Of a stretch of 64,000 nt of DNA, positions 1 through 11,960 are shown piece by piece. Source of the DNA: Panopea generosa (taxonomy: Eukaryota; Mollusca; Bivalvia; Adapedonta; Hiatellidae); contig CM055907.1 in assembly GCA_029582155.1 (NCBI GenBank), forward strand, positions 9,156,451-9,220,450, written 5' to 3'. Below the pieces are notes generated by a model, which was not told the origin of the DNA, did not search any database, and saw only the letters and a program-made list of their open reading frames with translations. Both the position numbers and the translations under genes were made by a program. Every line of letters begins with the position of its first letter. Positions within the stretch are counted from its first letter, which is position 1.

Positions 1-300
1 AATATAACAATTTAGTGACAATAAAAATGGCTACTTCTTTAATCCATTGTTCTTAATGTGTTTTTTATATGAAATTTTTGAATTTCAAAATAGTAAATAT
101 ACACTTTTTCACCTAACGGAGTGTTAAGCGAACACAGCTTAAACAACTCAGCGCAGGTTTTTAAACATTAGATACATTCCGGATATATACAAATATTAAG
201 AAAGATGCACAAAATATAATAATCGTGTATAAAGACTAACATGGCCACAAGCAATGATCGATTACTCATGTGAGTATCAAATATTATAACATCAGTTTAA

Positions 301-555
301 GACAGTGTATTCGCAAATGAAACATCTTGCAACAATAAATCTTGAAAAAAAGACAGTGTATTCGCAAGTGAAACATCTTGCAACAATTAATCTTGAAAAA
401 AAACAGTGTATTCGCAAGTGAAACATCTTGCAACAATAAATCTTGAAAAAAGACAGTGTATTCGCAAGTGAAACATCTTGCAACAATTAATCTTGAAAAA
501 AAACAGTGTATTCGCAAGTGAAACATCTTGCAACAATTAATCTTGAAAAAAAAAG
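301..555. repeat. 51-bp tandem repeat, about 5 copies
   Basis: The motif acagtgtattcgcaagtgaa recurs at about 301, 352, 403, 452 and 503, a 50-51 bp period with an A-run of variable length at the end of each unit. The open reading frames here (both minus-strand frames) are products of the repeat and are not genes. It lies upstream of the 861 exon, probably in an intron of the plus-strand gene. Confidence 0.9.
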
Positions 556-860
556 TTCAAAAAAGGATTACTATCGTTATTCCGATACACATAGATACGA
601 TACACGACTAGTAGAAACTAGTTTTAATACTATCTAATTATAGAAGCGAAAGGATGTTTTCTACTTTATTTTACTCAAATAATATGTTTTTGGAGAAATT
701 GATAATTCTCAAGAGATTTTCATTTTGGACCGTAGTAAAATAGTGAACGTCCAAAATTGTTCAAAATTGTTCCGAGTATCATGTTCGCTCACATTTACTC
801 TATTATTTATTGCACCATTCTAATGTTTACATTTCGTTTTGTTGCATTTTCTTCTTTTAG

Positions 861-892
861 GCGAAACATTGTGTGGACGACGGTCAGTTAAT
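861..892 (+). CDS. 32-nt penultimate exon of a plus-strand gene (partial)
   Basis: A pyrimidine-rich tract ending cttcttttag at 851-860 precedes GCGAAACATTG, and the segment ends AT|GTAAGTAT at 892/893, a strong donor. If the exon enters with two bases needed to finish a codon, the rest reads ETLCGRRSVN in phase with the terminal exon at 1860. No upstream exon could be recognised in 1-860, so the rest of the gene should lie to the left of the window. The exon is very short and the call depends on its two good splice sites and frame agreement with the next exon. It could be chance. Confidence 0.4.
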
Positions 893-1859
893 GTAAGTAT
901 GATTTAAACAATTGGATTTTTTAAATTGGGTTTAACGCTTATTCAAAGCATTTCCTGTTATATACGGCATATCCAGTTTTATTTGTGAAGGAGACCTCAG
1001 AATGAATCTGAATAGAGTCACCGTCCTTCTGCAAAAAACTGTCAAACATTCTCAAATAAAGTCTTTGGAGCGAGCAGGACTCGAACCTACGACTTAAGCG
1101 GTGAGAGGCAAGTGATCTTGAGACGGCGCCTTAGACTATAGACCAAGAAGGACCCTAATCTATTTGATAAATATGTATAGATTACCACCAAATGTTCAAA
1201 TTTTCATCGACATTCAAAATTATTGTATTTCCAGAAAAATATATAATGTTTTGAGCAAACTGGGTAGCCATTTAGATGAATATTGAATATATTATAAACA
1301 GTTGCTGTTTTACATTCACGACAATTTTTTCGTAAGACTTTTTGTGAAACGCATCCCAACTGTTCCAATAATATGCTAGTTTTAAAATATCCTCTTAATG
1401 AATAATAACATTCTTAATATCTGAATGAATCACAGATTAACACAATAGTATACTTTCATTATGATAAAACACTTAGCTGATTCATATGATATAGTGGAAT
1501 GTTCTGGGAATTTTATAAGCTCAGATAAACCAAGCATATTCAATTAGATTCAAGTTTGAATGAATAGTTTGTTTAACAATAAAAATAATTGACCTAATGT
1601 CTCAACTCTGCAAATATACACGGGACATATATTTGTAAATGTTACCTCATTATAATATCTCATTTATGTAAATACTTTTTTTCCATTTTAATCTTTTAGA
1701 ATTACAGTACATTCCTCAATCGTTCTATTCCATCAAATAAGATGTACATAAATTACGTATTTGAAGATACATTTGGTGCTGTAAATACTATATAGTGCGT
1801 TATTATTAGTATTATTATAATATATGTAGATATTACACATCGATTTAAATTAATTTTAG
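893..1859 (+). other. Putative intron of the left-edge gene, containing a SINE
   Basis: This AT-rich stretch lies between the two proposed exons, with GT at 893-894 and AG at 1858-1859. It holds a tRNA-like SINE head at 1067-1155. I see nothing else recognisable in it. Confidence 0.4.
985..1155 (-). mobile_element. SINE with tRNA-Leu/Ser-like head
   Basis: On the minus strand, 1155-1067 has a box-A-like block (TGGTCTATAGTCTAAGGCG) and a box B (GGTTCGAGTCC). They are separated by a long segment consistent with the variable arm of a class-II tRNA. The 3' end ends CTCGCTCC without CCA, and 5'/3' acceptor pairing is poor, so a tRNA-derived SINE is favoured over a functional tRNA gene. The body boundary (to about 985) is approximate. 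Confidence 0.5.
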
Positions 1860-2024
1860 GGGAACGAAATAGCCCATCCACATGGTCAAACCTCGCCGAC
1901 TGCTTCACGAGAACCACCACCATTTCCATCTACTGTTGCCGGAAATGCTGAAACCCTACAATCGAGCTCCACAGAAAACCCTGCTGATGATCTTCCAAAC
2001 ACACCGGATTTAGACAACATGTAG
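1860..2024 (+). CDS. Terminal coding exon, low-complexity C-terminal tail (partial gene)
   Basis: The acceptor taattttag at 1851-1859 is followed by 55 codons ending in TAG at 2022-2024. The peptide starts GNEIAHPHGQTSP, is rich in Pro, Ser, Thr and Asn, and ends NTPDLDNM. It looks like a disordered cytoplasmic tail; no domain is recognised. GC content is higher than in the surrounding AT-rich DNA, as expected for coding sequence. The frame joins exactly with the 32-nt exon at 861-892. No AATAAA is visible between the stop and the satellite that begins at about 2196, so the mRNA end is not defined. The protein identity is unknown. Confidence 0.5.
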   Translation, partial: GNEIAHPHGQTSPTASREPPPFPSTVAGNAETLQSSSTENPADDLPNTPDLDNM

Positions 2025-2145
2025 AAATGAGAAACAATACTACAGCCTTGTTGATGATTAGTAACTTTGCATCTGATATCATTATTTAATAGGAACTTTT
2101 GTTGATACCGTTATGTTTCGTGTGGTAAACATCTACTAGTGTAAC

Positions 2146-2175
2146 ACACGCACGCACGCACGCACACACACACAC
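2146..2175 (+). repeat. (CA/CGCA)n microsatellite
   Basis: A run of cacgcacgcacgcacgcaca passing into (CA)n lies just before the 92-bp satellite. Confidence 0.85.
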
Positions 2176-2195
2176 TTTATGTCACATACATACAT

Positions 2196-5100
2196 GTCAA
2201 CTAAATAGCTGTCTGCCAGCACGAGCACATAAACATTATGTAAGATCTCCTCACTACAATACCTGGAAAAGTTACAGCAATAGTTATCACAACTTAATAG
2301 CTGTCTGCCAGCATGAACACATAAACATTATGTAAGATCTCTGATCTACAATACCTGGAGAAGAACAACACCAGTTATTACAACTTAATAGCTGTCTGCC
2401 AGCATGAAAACATAAACATTATGTAAGAACTTCGATCTACAATACCTGGAGAAGTTACAACAATAGTTATCACAACTTAATAGCTGTCTGCCAGCACGAA
2501 CACATAAACATTATGTAGATTTTCGATTTACTATACCTGGAGAAGTTACAACAATAGTAATCACAACTTAATAGCTATCTGCCAGCATGAACACATAAAC
2601 ATTATGTAAGATCTCTGATCTACAATACCTGGAGAAGTTACAACAATAGTTATCACAACTTAATAGCTGTCTGCCAGCACGAACACATAAACATTATGTA
2701 GATTTTCGATCTACTATACCTTGAGAAGTTACAACAATAGTTATCACAACTTAATAGCTATCTGCCAGCATAAACACATAAACATTATGTAAGATCTCCT
2801 CACTACAATACCTGGAGAAGTTACAACAATAGTTATCACAACTTAATAGCTGTCTGCCAGCATGAACACATCAACATTATGTAAGATCTCCGATCTACAA
2901 TACCTGGAGAAGTTACAACAATAGTTATCACAACTTAATAGCTGTCTGCCAGCACGAACACATAAACATTATGTAGATTTTCGATCTACTGTATTTTGAG
3001 AAGTTACAACAATAGTTATCACAACTTAATAGCTATCTGCCAGCATGAACACATAAACATTATGTAAGATATCTGATCTACAATACCTGGAGAAGTACAA
3101 CAATAGTTATTAAAACTTAATAGCTGTCTGCCAGCATGAACACATAAACATTATGTAAGATCTCCGATCTACAATACCTGGAGAAGAACAACAATAGTTA
3201 TCACAACTTAATAGCTGTCTGCCAGCATGAACACATAAACATTATGTAGATATTCGATCTACTATACCTGGGGAAGTTACAACAATAGTTATCACAACTT
3301 AATAGCTATCTGCCAGCATGAACACATAAACATTCTGTAAGATCTCCTCACTACAATACCTGGAGAAGTTACAACAATAGTTATCACAACTAAATAGCTG
3401 TCTGCCAGCATGAACACATAAACATTATGTAAGATCTCCTCACTACAATACCTGGAGAAGTTACAACAATAGTTATCACAACTTAATAGCTGTCTGCCAG
3501 CATGAACACATAAACATTCTGTAAGATCTCCTCACTACAATACCTGGAGAAGTTAGAACAATAGTTATCACAACTTAATAGCTGTCTGCCAGCTTGAACA
3601 CATAAACATTATGTAAGATCTCAGGTCTACAATACCTGGAGAAGTTACAATAATAGTTATCACAACTTAATAGCTGTCTGCCAGCACGAACACATAAACA
3701 TTATGTAGATATTCGATCTACTATACCTGCAGAAGTTACAACAATAGTTATCACAACTTAATAGCTTTCTGCCAGCATGAACACATGCACATTATGTAAG
3801 ATCTTCTCACTACAATACCTTGAGAAGTTAGAACAATAGTTATCACAACTTAATAGCTGTCTGCCAGCATGAACACATAAACATTATGTAAGATCTCCTC
3901 ACTACAATACCTGGAGAAGTTACAACAATAGTTATCACAACTTAATAGCTGTCTGCCAGCATGAACAAATAAACAATATGTAAGATCTCCTCACTACAAT
4001 ACCTGGAGAAGTTACAACAATAGTTATCACAACTTAATAGCTGTCTGCCAGCATGAACACATAAACATTATGTAGATATTCGATCTACTATACCTTGAGA
4101 AGTTACAACAATAGTTATCACAACTTAATAGCTGTCTGCCAGCATGAACACATAAACATTATGTAAGATCTCCTCACTACAATACCTGGAGAAGTTACAA
4201 CAATAGTTATCACAACTTAATAGCTGTCTGCCAGCATGAACACATAAACATTATGTAAGATCTCCTCACTACAATACATGGAGAAGTTAGAACAATAGTT
4301 ATCACAACTTAATAGCTGTCTGCCAGCATGAACACATAAACATTATGTAGATATTCGATCTACTATACCTGGGGAAGTTACAACAATAGTTATCACAACT
4401 TAATAGCTATCTGCCAGCATGAACACATCAACATTATGTAAGATCTCTGATCTACAATACCTGGAGAAGTTACAACAATAGTTATCACAACTTAATAGCT
4501 GTCTGCCAGCATGAACACATAAACATTATGTAAGATCTCCTCACTACAATACCTGGAGAAGTTACAACAATAGTTATCACAACTTAATAGCTGTCTGCCA
4601 GCATGAACACATAAACATTATGTAAGATCTCCTCACTACAATACCTGGAGAAGTTAGAACAATAGTTATCACAACTTAATAGCTGTCTGCCAGCATGAAC
4701 ACATAAACATTATGTAAGATCTCCGGTCTACAAAACCTGAAGAAGTTACAATAATAGTTATCACAACTTAATAGCTGTCTGCCAGCACGAACACATCAAC
4801 ATTATGTAGATATTCGATCTACTATACCTGCAGAAGTTACAACAATAGTTATCACAATTTAATAGCTTTCTGCCAGCATGAACACATACACATTATGTAA
4901 GATCTTCTCACTACAATACCTGGAGAAGTTAGAACAATAGTTATCACAACTTAATAGCTGTCTGCCAGCATAAAAACATAAACATTATGTAAGATCTCCT
5001 CACTACAATACGTGGAGAAGTTACAACAATAGTTATCACAACTTAATAGCTGTCTGTCAGCATGAACACATAAACATTATGTAAGATCTCCTCACTACAA

Positions 5101-8100
5101 TACCTGGAGAAGTTACAACAATAGTTATCACAACTTAATAGCTTTCTGCCAGCATGAACACATACACATTATGTAAGATCTTCTCACTACAATACCTGGA
5201 GAAGTTAGAACAATAGTTATCACAACTTAATAGCTGTCTGCCAGCATGAACACATAAACATTATGTAAGATCTCCTCACTACAATACGTGGAGAAGTTAC
5301 AACAATAGTTATCATAACTTAATAGCTGTCTGTCAGCATGAACACATAAACATTATGTAAGATCTCCTCACTACAATACCTGGAGAAGTTACAACAATAG
5401 TTATCACAACTTAATAGCTGTCTGCCAGCATGAACACATAAACATTATGTAGATATTCGATCTACTATACCTGGAGAAGTTACAACAATAGTTATCACAA
5501 CTTAATAGCTGTCTGCCAGCATGAACACATAAACATTATGTAAGATCTCCTCACTACAATACCTGGAGAAGTTACAACAATAGTTATCACAACTTAATAG
5601 CTGTCTGCCAGCATGAACACATAAACATTATGTAAGATCTCCTCACTACAATACCTGGAGAAGTTACAACAATAGTTATCACAACTTAATAGCTGTCTGC
5701 CAGCATGAACACATAAACATTATGTAAGATCTCCTCACTACAATACCTGGAGAAGTTACAACAATAGTTCTCACAACTTAATAGCTGTCTGCCAGCATGA
5801 ACACATAAACATTATGTAAGATCTCTGATCTACAATACCTGGAGAAGTTACAACAATAGTTATTACAACTTAATAGCTGTCTGCCAGCATGAACACATAA
5901 ACATTATGTAAGATCTCCGATCTACAATACCTGGAGAAGTTACAACAATAGTTATCACAACTTAATAGCTGTCTGCCAGCACGAACACATAAACATTATG
6001 TAGATTTTCGATCTACTATACCTTGAGAAGTTACAACAATAGTTATCACAACTTAATAGCTATCTGCCAGCATGAACACATCAACATTATGTAAGATCTC
6101 TGATCTACAATACCTGGAGAAGTTACAACAATAGTTATCACAACTTTATAGCTGTCTGCCAGCATGAACACATCAACATTATGTAAGATCTCCGATCTAC
6201 AATACCTGGAGAAGTTACAACAATAGTGATCACAACTTAATAGCTGTCTGCCAGCACGAACACATAAACATTATGTAGATTTTGGATCTACTGTACCTTG
6301 AGAAGTTACAACAATAGTTATCACAACTTAATAGCTATCTGCCAGCATGAACACATACACATTATGTAAGATATCTGATCTACAATACCTGGAGAAGTAC
6401 AACAGTAGTTATTAAAACTTAATAGCTGTCTGCCAGCATGAACACATAAACATTATGTAAGATCTCCGATCTACAATACCTGGAGAAGTTACAACAATAG
6501 TTATTAAAACTTAATAGCTGTCTGCCAGCATGAACACATAAACATTATGTAAGATCTCCGATCTACAATACCTGGAGAAGTTACAACAATAGTTATCACA
6601 ACTTAATAGCTGTCTGCCAGCATGAACACATAAACATTATGTAGATTTTCGATCTACTATACCTGGAGAAGTTACAACAATCGTTATCACAACTTAATAG
6701 CTGTCTGCCAGCATGAACAAATAAACATTATGTAAGATCTCCGATCTACAATACCTGGAGAAGAACAACAATAGTTATCACAACTTAATAGCTGTCTGCC
6801 AGCATGAACACATAAACATTATGTAGATATTCGATCTACTATACCTGGGGAAGTTACAACAATAGTTATCACAACTTAATAGCTATCTGCCAGCATGAAC
6901 ACATAAACATTATGTAAGATCTCCTCACTACAATACCTGGAGAAGTTACAACAATAGTTATCACAACTAAATAGCTGTCTGCCAGCATGAACACATAAAC
7001 ATTATGTAAGATCTCCTCACTACAATACCTGGAGAAGTTACAACAATAGTTATCACAACTTAATAGCTGTCTGCCAGCATGAACACATAAACATTCTGTA
7101 AGATCTCCTCACTACAATACCTGGAGAAGTTAGAACAATAGTTATCACAACTTAATAGCTGTCTGCCAGCATGAACACATAAACATTATGTAAGATCTCC
7201 GGTCTACAATACCTGGAGAAGTTACAATAATAGTTATCACAACTTAATAGCTGTCTGCCAGCACGAACACATAAACATTATGTAGATATTCGATCTACTA
7301 TACCTGGAGAAGTTACAACAATAGTTATCACAACTTAATAGCTTTCTGCCAGCATGAACACATACACATTATGTAAGATCTTCTCACTACAATACCTGGA
7401 GAAGTTAGAACAATAGTTATCACAACTTAATAGCTGTCTGCCAGCATGAACACATAAACATTATGTAAGATCTCCTCACTACAATACCTGGAGAAGTTAC
7501 AACAATAGTTATCACAACTTAATAGCTGTCTGCCAGCATGAACAAATAAACAATATGTAAGATCTCCTAACTACAATACCTGGAGAAGTTACAACAATAG
7601 TTATCACAACTTAATAGCTGTCTGCCAGCATGAACACATAAACATTATGTAGATATTCGATCTACTATACCTTGAGAAGTTAGAACAATAGTTATCACAA
7701 CTTAATAGCTGTCTGCCAGCATGAACACATAAACATTATGTAAGATCTCCTCACTACAATACCTGGAGAAGTTACAACAATAGTTATCACAACTTAATAG
7801 CTGTCTGCCAGCATGAACACATAAACATTATGTAAGATCTCCGATCTACAATACCTGGAGAAGTTACAACAATCGTTATCACAACTTAATAGCTGTCTGC
7901 CAGCACGAACACATAAACATTATGTAGATTTTCGATCTACTGTACCTTGAGAAGTTACAACAATAGTTATCACAACTTAATAGCTATCTGCCAGCATGAA
8001 CACATAAACATTATGTAAGATCTCTGATCTACAATACCTGGAGAAGTACAACAATAGTTATTAAAACTTTATAGCTGTCTGCCAGCATGAACACATAAAC

Positions 8101-10145
8101 ATTATGTAAGATCTCCGATCTACAATACCTGGAGAAGTTACAACAATAGTTATCACAACTTAATAGCTGTCTGCCAGCATGAACACATAAACATTATGTA
8201 GATTTTCGATCTACTATACCTGGAGAAGTTAGAACAATAGTTATCACAACTTAATAGCTGTCTGCCAGCATGAACACATAAACATTATGTAAGATCTCCT
8301 CACTACAATACATGGACAAGTTAGAACAATAGTTATCACAACTTAATAGCTGTCTGCCAGCATGAACACATAAACATTATGTAAGATCTCCGATCTACAA
8401 TACCGGGAGAAGAACAACAATAGTTATCACAACTTAATAGCTGTCTGCCAGCATGAACACATAAACATTATGTAGATATTCGATCTACTATACCTGGGGA
8501 AGTTACAACAATAGTTATCACAACTTAATAGCTATCTGCCAGCATGAACACATAAACATTATGTAAGATCTCCTCACTACAATACATGGAGAAGTTACAA
8601 CAATAGTTATCACAACTTAATAGCTGTCTGCCAGCATGAACACATAAACATTATGTAAGATCTCCTCACTACAATACCTGGAGAAGTTACAACAATAGTT
8701 ATCACAACTAAATAGCTGTCTGCCAGCATGAACACATAAACATTATGTAAGATCTCCTCACTACAATACCTGGAGAAGTTAGAACAATAGTTATCACAAC
8801 TTAATAGCTGTCTGCCAGCATGAACACATAAACATTATGTAAGATCTCCGGTCTACAATATCTGAAGAAGTTACAATAATAGTTATCACAACTTAATAGC
8901 TGTCTGCCAGCACGAACACATCAACATTATGTAGATATTCGATCTACTATACCTGCAGAAGTTACAACAATAGTTATCACAACTTAATAGCTTTCTGCCA
9001 GCATGAACACATACACATTATGTAAGATCTCCTCACTACAATACCTGGAGAAGTTAGAACAATAGTTATCACAACTTAATAGCTGTCTGCCAGCATGAAC
9101 ACATAAACATTATGTAAGATCTCCTCACTACAATACGTGGAGAAGTTACAACAATAGTTATCACAACTTAATAGCTGTCTGTCAGCATGAACACATAAAC
9201 ATTATGTAAGATCTCCTCACTACAATACCTGGAGAAGTTACAACAATAGTTCTCACAACTTAATAGCTTTCTGCCAGCATGAACACATACACATTATGTA
9301 AGATCTTCTCACTACAATACCTGGAGAAGTTAGAACAATAGTTATCACAACTTAATAGCTGTCTGCCAGCATGAACACATAAACATTATGTAAGATCTCC
9401 TCACTACAATACGTGGAGAAGTTACAACAATAGTTATCACAACTTAATAGCTGTCTGTCAGCATGAACACATAAACATTATGTAAGATCTCCTCACTACA
9501 ATACCTGGAGAAGTTACAACAATAGTTATCACAACTTAATAGCTGTCTGCCAGCATGAACACATAAACATTATGTAGATATTCGATCTACTATACCTGGA
9601 GAAGTTACAACAATAGTTATCACAACTTAATAGCTGTCTGCCAGCATAAACACATAAACATTATGTTAGATCTCCTCACTACAATACCTGGAGAAGTTAC
9701 AACAATAGTTATCACAACTTAATAGCTGTCTGCCAGCATGAACACATAAACATTATGTAAGATCTCCTCACTACAATACCTGGAGAAGTTACAACAATAG
9801 TTATCACAACTTAATAGCTGTCTGCCAGCATGAACACATAAACATTATGTAAGATCTCCTCACTACAATACCTGGAGAAGTTACAACAATAGTTATAACA
9901 ACTTAATAGCTGTCTGCCAGCATGAACACATAAACATTATGTAAGATCTCCTCACTACAATACCTGGAGAAGTTACAACAATAGTTCTCACAACTTAATA
10001 GCTGTCTGCCAGCATGAACACACAAACATTATGTAAGATATCCTCACTGCAATACCTGGAGAAGTTACAACAATAGTTATCACAACTTAATAGCTGTCTG
10101 TCAGCATGAACACATAAACATTATGTAAGATCTCCGATCTACAAT
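2196..10145. repeat. 92-bp satellite array, about 86 copies, with higher-order structure
   Basis: The consensus contains aatagctgtctgccagcatg, acataaacattatgtaagat and acctggagaagttacaacaa. The period is about 92 bp. Two junction variants alternate: taagatctcctcactacaat (22 bp) and tagatattcgatctactat, which contains the hairpin-capable GTAGAT...ATCTAC. Rare variants recur in blocks: the ctttctgccag unit type at 3770, 4870, 5150, 7350, 9010 and 9290, and the cctgaagaag/tctgaagaag type at 4735 and 8875. This shows block duplication at about 3.58 kb and 4.14 kb. The array ends with a gatctacaat unit that runs straight into sequence resembling the flank of gene copy B. Confidence 0.97.
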
Positions 10146-10324
10146 TGTTCCCATTACACTAGCGTCGGTAAATAACTTTAAGCGTATAAGGTGTGTCTTT
10201 CTATCAACAATTCTTCTTTTGACTTCAACGTTTCTATAAAGTCGAATAGTGTGTAATATATGTCATAATATTTTCTCAAATTAATTTAGTGAGGCCAAAT
10301 AAACAGTGTTCGGTTATAAACATA
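10146..10324. other. 3' flank of transporter copy A (anchors shared with copy B flank)
   Basis: Short colinear matches link this segment with 43730-43930: cgatctacaattgttc versus ggatctacaaatgttc, tctatcaacaattct (10199 and 43813) and tagtgaggccaaataaacag (10288 and 43893). The spacing between the last two is similar (89 and 80 bp). This supports a duplicated 3' flank. Confidence 0.6.
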
Positions 10325-10501
10325 ATAGCAGCTATCACTGGCTGATAGGTGATGATTATTGAGATGCAGATACTTTAAAAGTAAGGTGCGCTTTGCAGCT
10401 TGATTCTCATGTGAGTGTTAGTAGAACAGCGCACCGTCCTTTTTGACATTTGGAATCAAGGTAATGTAGAGATGTACATGCAGGGAAAAATATATTTGTT
10501 T
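10325..10501 (+). repeat. About 178-bp direct repeat, left copy
   Basis: From atagcagctatcac to aatatatttgttt, this segment matches 14760-14938 with only a few substitutions and single-base indels. The pair brackets about 4.26 kb. The ends are not TG...CA and no primer-binding site was seen, so an LTR is not assumed. Confidence 0.9.
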
Positions 10502-10795
10502 ATATATTAATGCTTGCATCGACACATATGCTGTTTGGTAGACGATATATTATTCAATATGTTTGAAGTCGGGTGGTTTCGGTTGTTCGTGGAATTCCGA
10601 GATTTTTGTAAGATTTTGCTTGATGTGTAAACATTTGTATATGACCTTCTAATGGAAATGGTCTAGTAAAATGGCTGTTAGGCGGTAGTTATATTGTTTA
10701 CTGTTAGTTCGTATTTAACCGAAGTTTATAAATGTAGAGAATATACAACTTAAAACGATTTACATCGAAACAATGGTGTCAACGCCAACCACCTA

Positions 10796-10866
10796 TCCCC
10801 CCCCACCCCCCCACCCCCCCCCCCCCCCACCCACCCCCACCCACCCACCCCACCCCCCCCCCCCAC
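10796..10866 (+). repeat. C-rich low-complexity tract, (CCCCCA)n-like
   Basis: About 70 bases consist almost only of C with scattered A (cccccccaccccc pattern). The G-rich complement could form quadruplexes, and the tract length may be an assembly approximation. Confidence 0.9.
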
Positions 10867-11539
10867 GCTTCATCGACCGGTGTATATATAACTATATACC
10901 TGGATAAATGATACCGATGGCTATATTGTGTGTCAAAGGGGCATATTTGTAACGGGTGCTAATTGATGTTAATAAAATTGCTTGGTCTTCATCTGATTGT
11001 CTAATAATGCTATAAAGAGTTACCGTTGGAATATATATATTATGGTAATTATATTATATTGGATCTCGAAAGTAATTTAATGGAAGAGTGCAATTCGGTT
11101 ATTATAAAGCATAGGGACTATAAGATACAATGCTAAGGATAGAAGGATGGAGATTCAGTTGAATACATTTGTTATTGTCTATTTTATCTTCCATGATCCT
11201 AGTGCTAATCGTTGATAATAATTTTCATGTTCACCCGAGTCGAATATGGTAAAACAGAAGAGGAAGTTGCCAGTGGCGTATGCCAGTGCAATCAACTGTG
11301 ATTACAGTGACATCTGCAATGTCTTCATTGCAACATCTGCAACCGAGACTATGGCTGAACCCGTTATCTGCGGTTTGAGTCGGCCAGGATATTAAAAATT
11401 TGTGGAGTATATTGATTTGTTTCAATTGGCGAGTGTTGACTCTGAATTAGGGTTGCACATTCCTCAATCGATGGAAAGTATACTCAAAAGACAAGAAAAA
11501 GTTTAGTCGTTAAAAAAAAAAAAATAATAAAAAAAAAAA

Positions 11540-11960
11540 ATCGTATAGGGTACATGAAAGGGGGAAAACGCTATCAAATGTATTAAAAACATAAATAATT
11601 TTCAAACATATGAATCGCATTTCGCTTTTATTAATCAATAAATCTGAACGGGTTTGTATGACAAATCTATTAAAACGTGTCAAAATCAATATTTCGATAG
11701 GAGTGGTAAACTTGAAACGAAATTACTATTTATTACCAAGACATCACTAAAATACTGCGTAACGACCTTTGCATCGTCATGTGGACTCTTTCTAAGATAA
11801 AACAATTCTTAAAACGTGTCAACCTGTATAACAGATCAAATTGAAATAAGAATGGAATCATGTGACTCCAATTTTAAGCGGTATATCTATATTAATATAT
11901 CTCTGCGTGAAGCCCAAGTTAAAAAAATTCTTTCAATATATTATTATATTAATTGAATCT
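11540..11960 (+). mobile_element. Non-autonomous TIR element, degraded copy (family of 62188-62711)
   Basis: Shares tggtaaacttgaaacga, a variant of cttgacgaccttcacatcg, ataacagatcaaattgaaat and catgtgactc with 62188-62711 and 56816-57180, in the same order and orientation. The terminal repeat is eroded here (atgaaagggggaaaacgct). Confidence 0.6.

Noticed and set aside
2196..10145. Possible CRISPR-like array
   Set aside because: The whole unit is conserved; there are no variable spacers between short repeats, and the setting is a eukaryotic genome.
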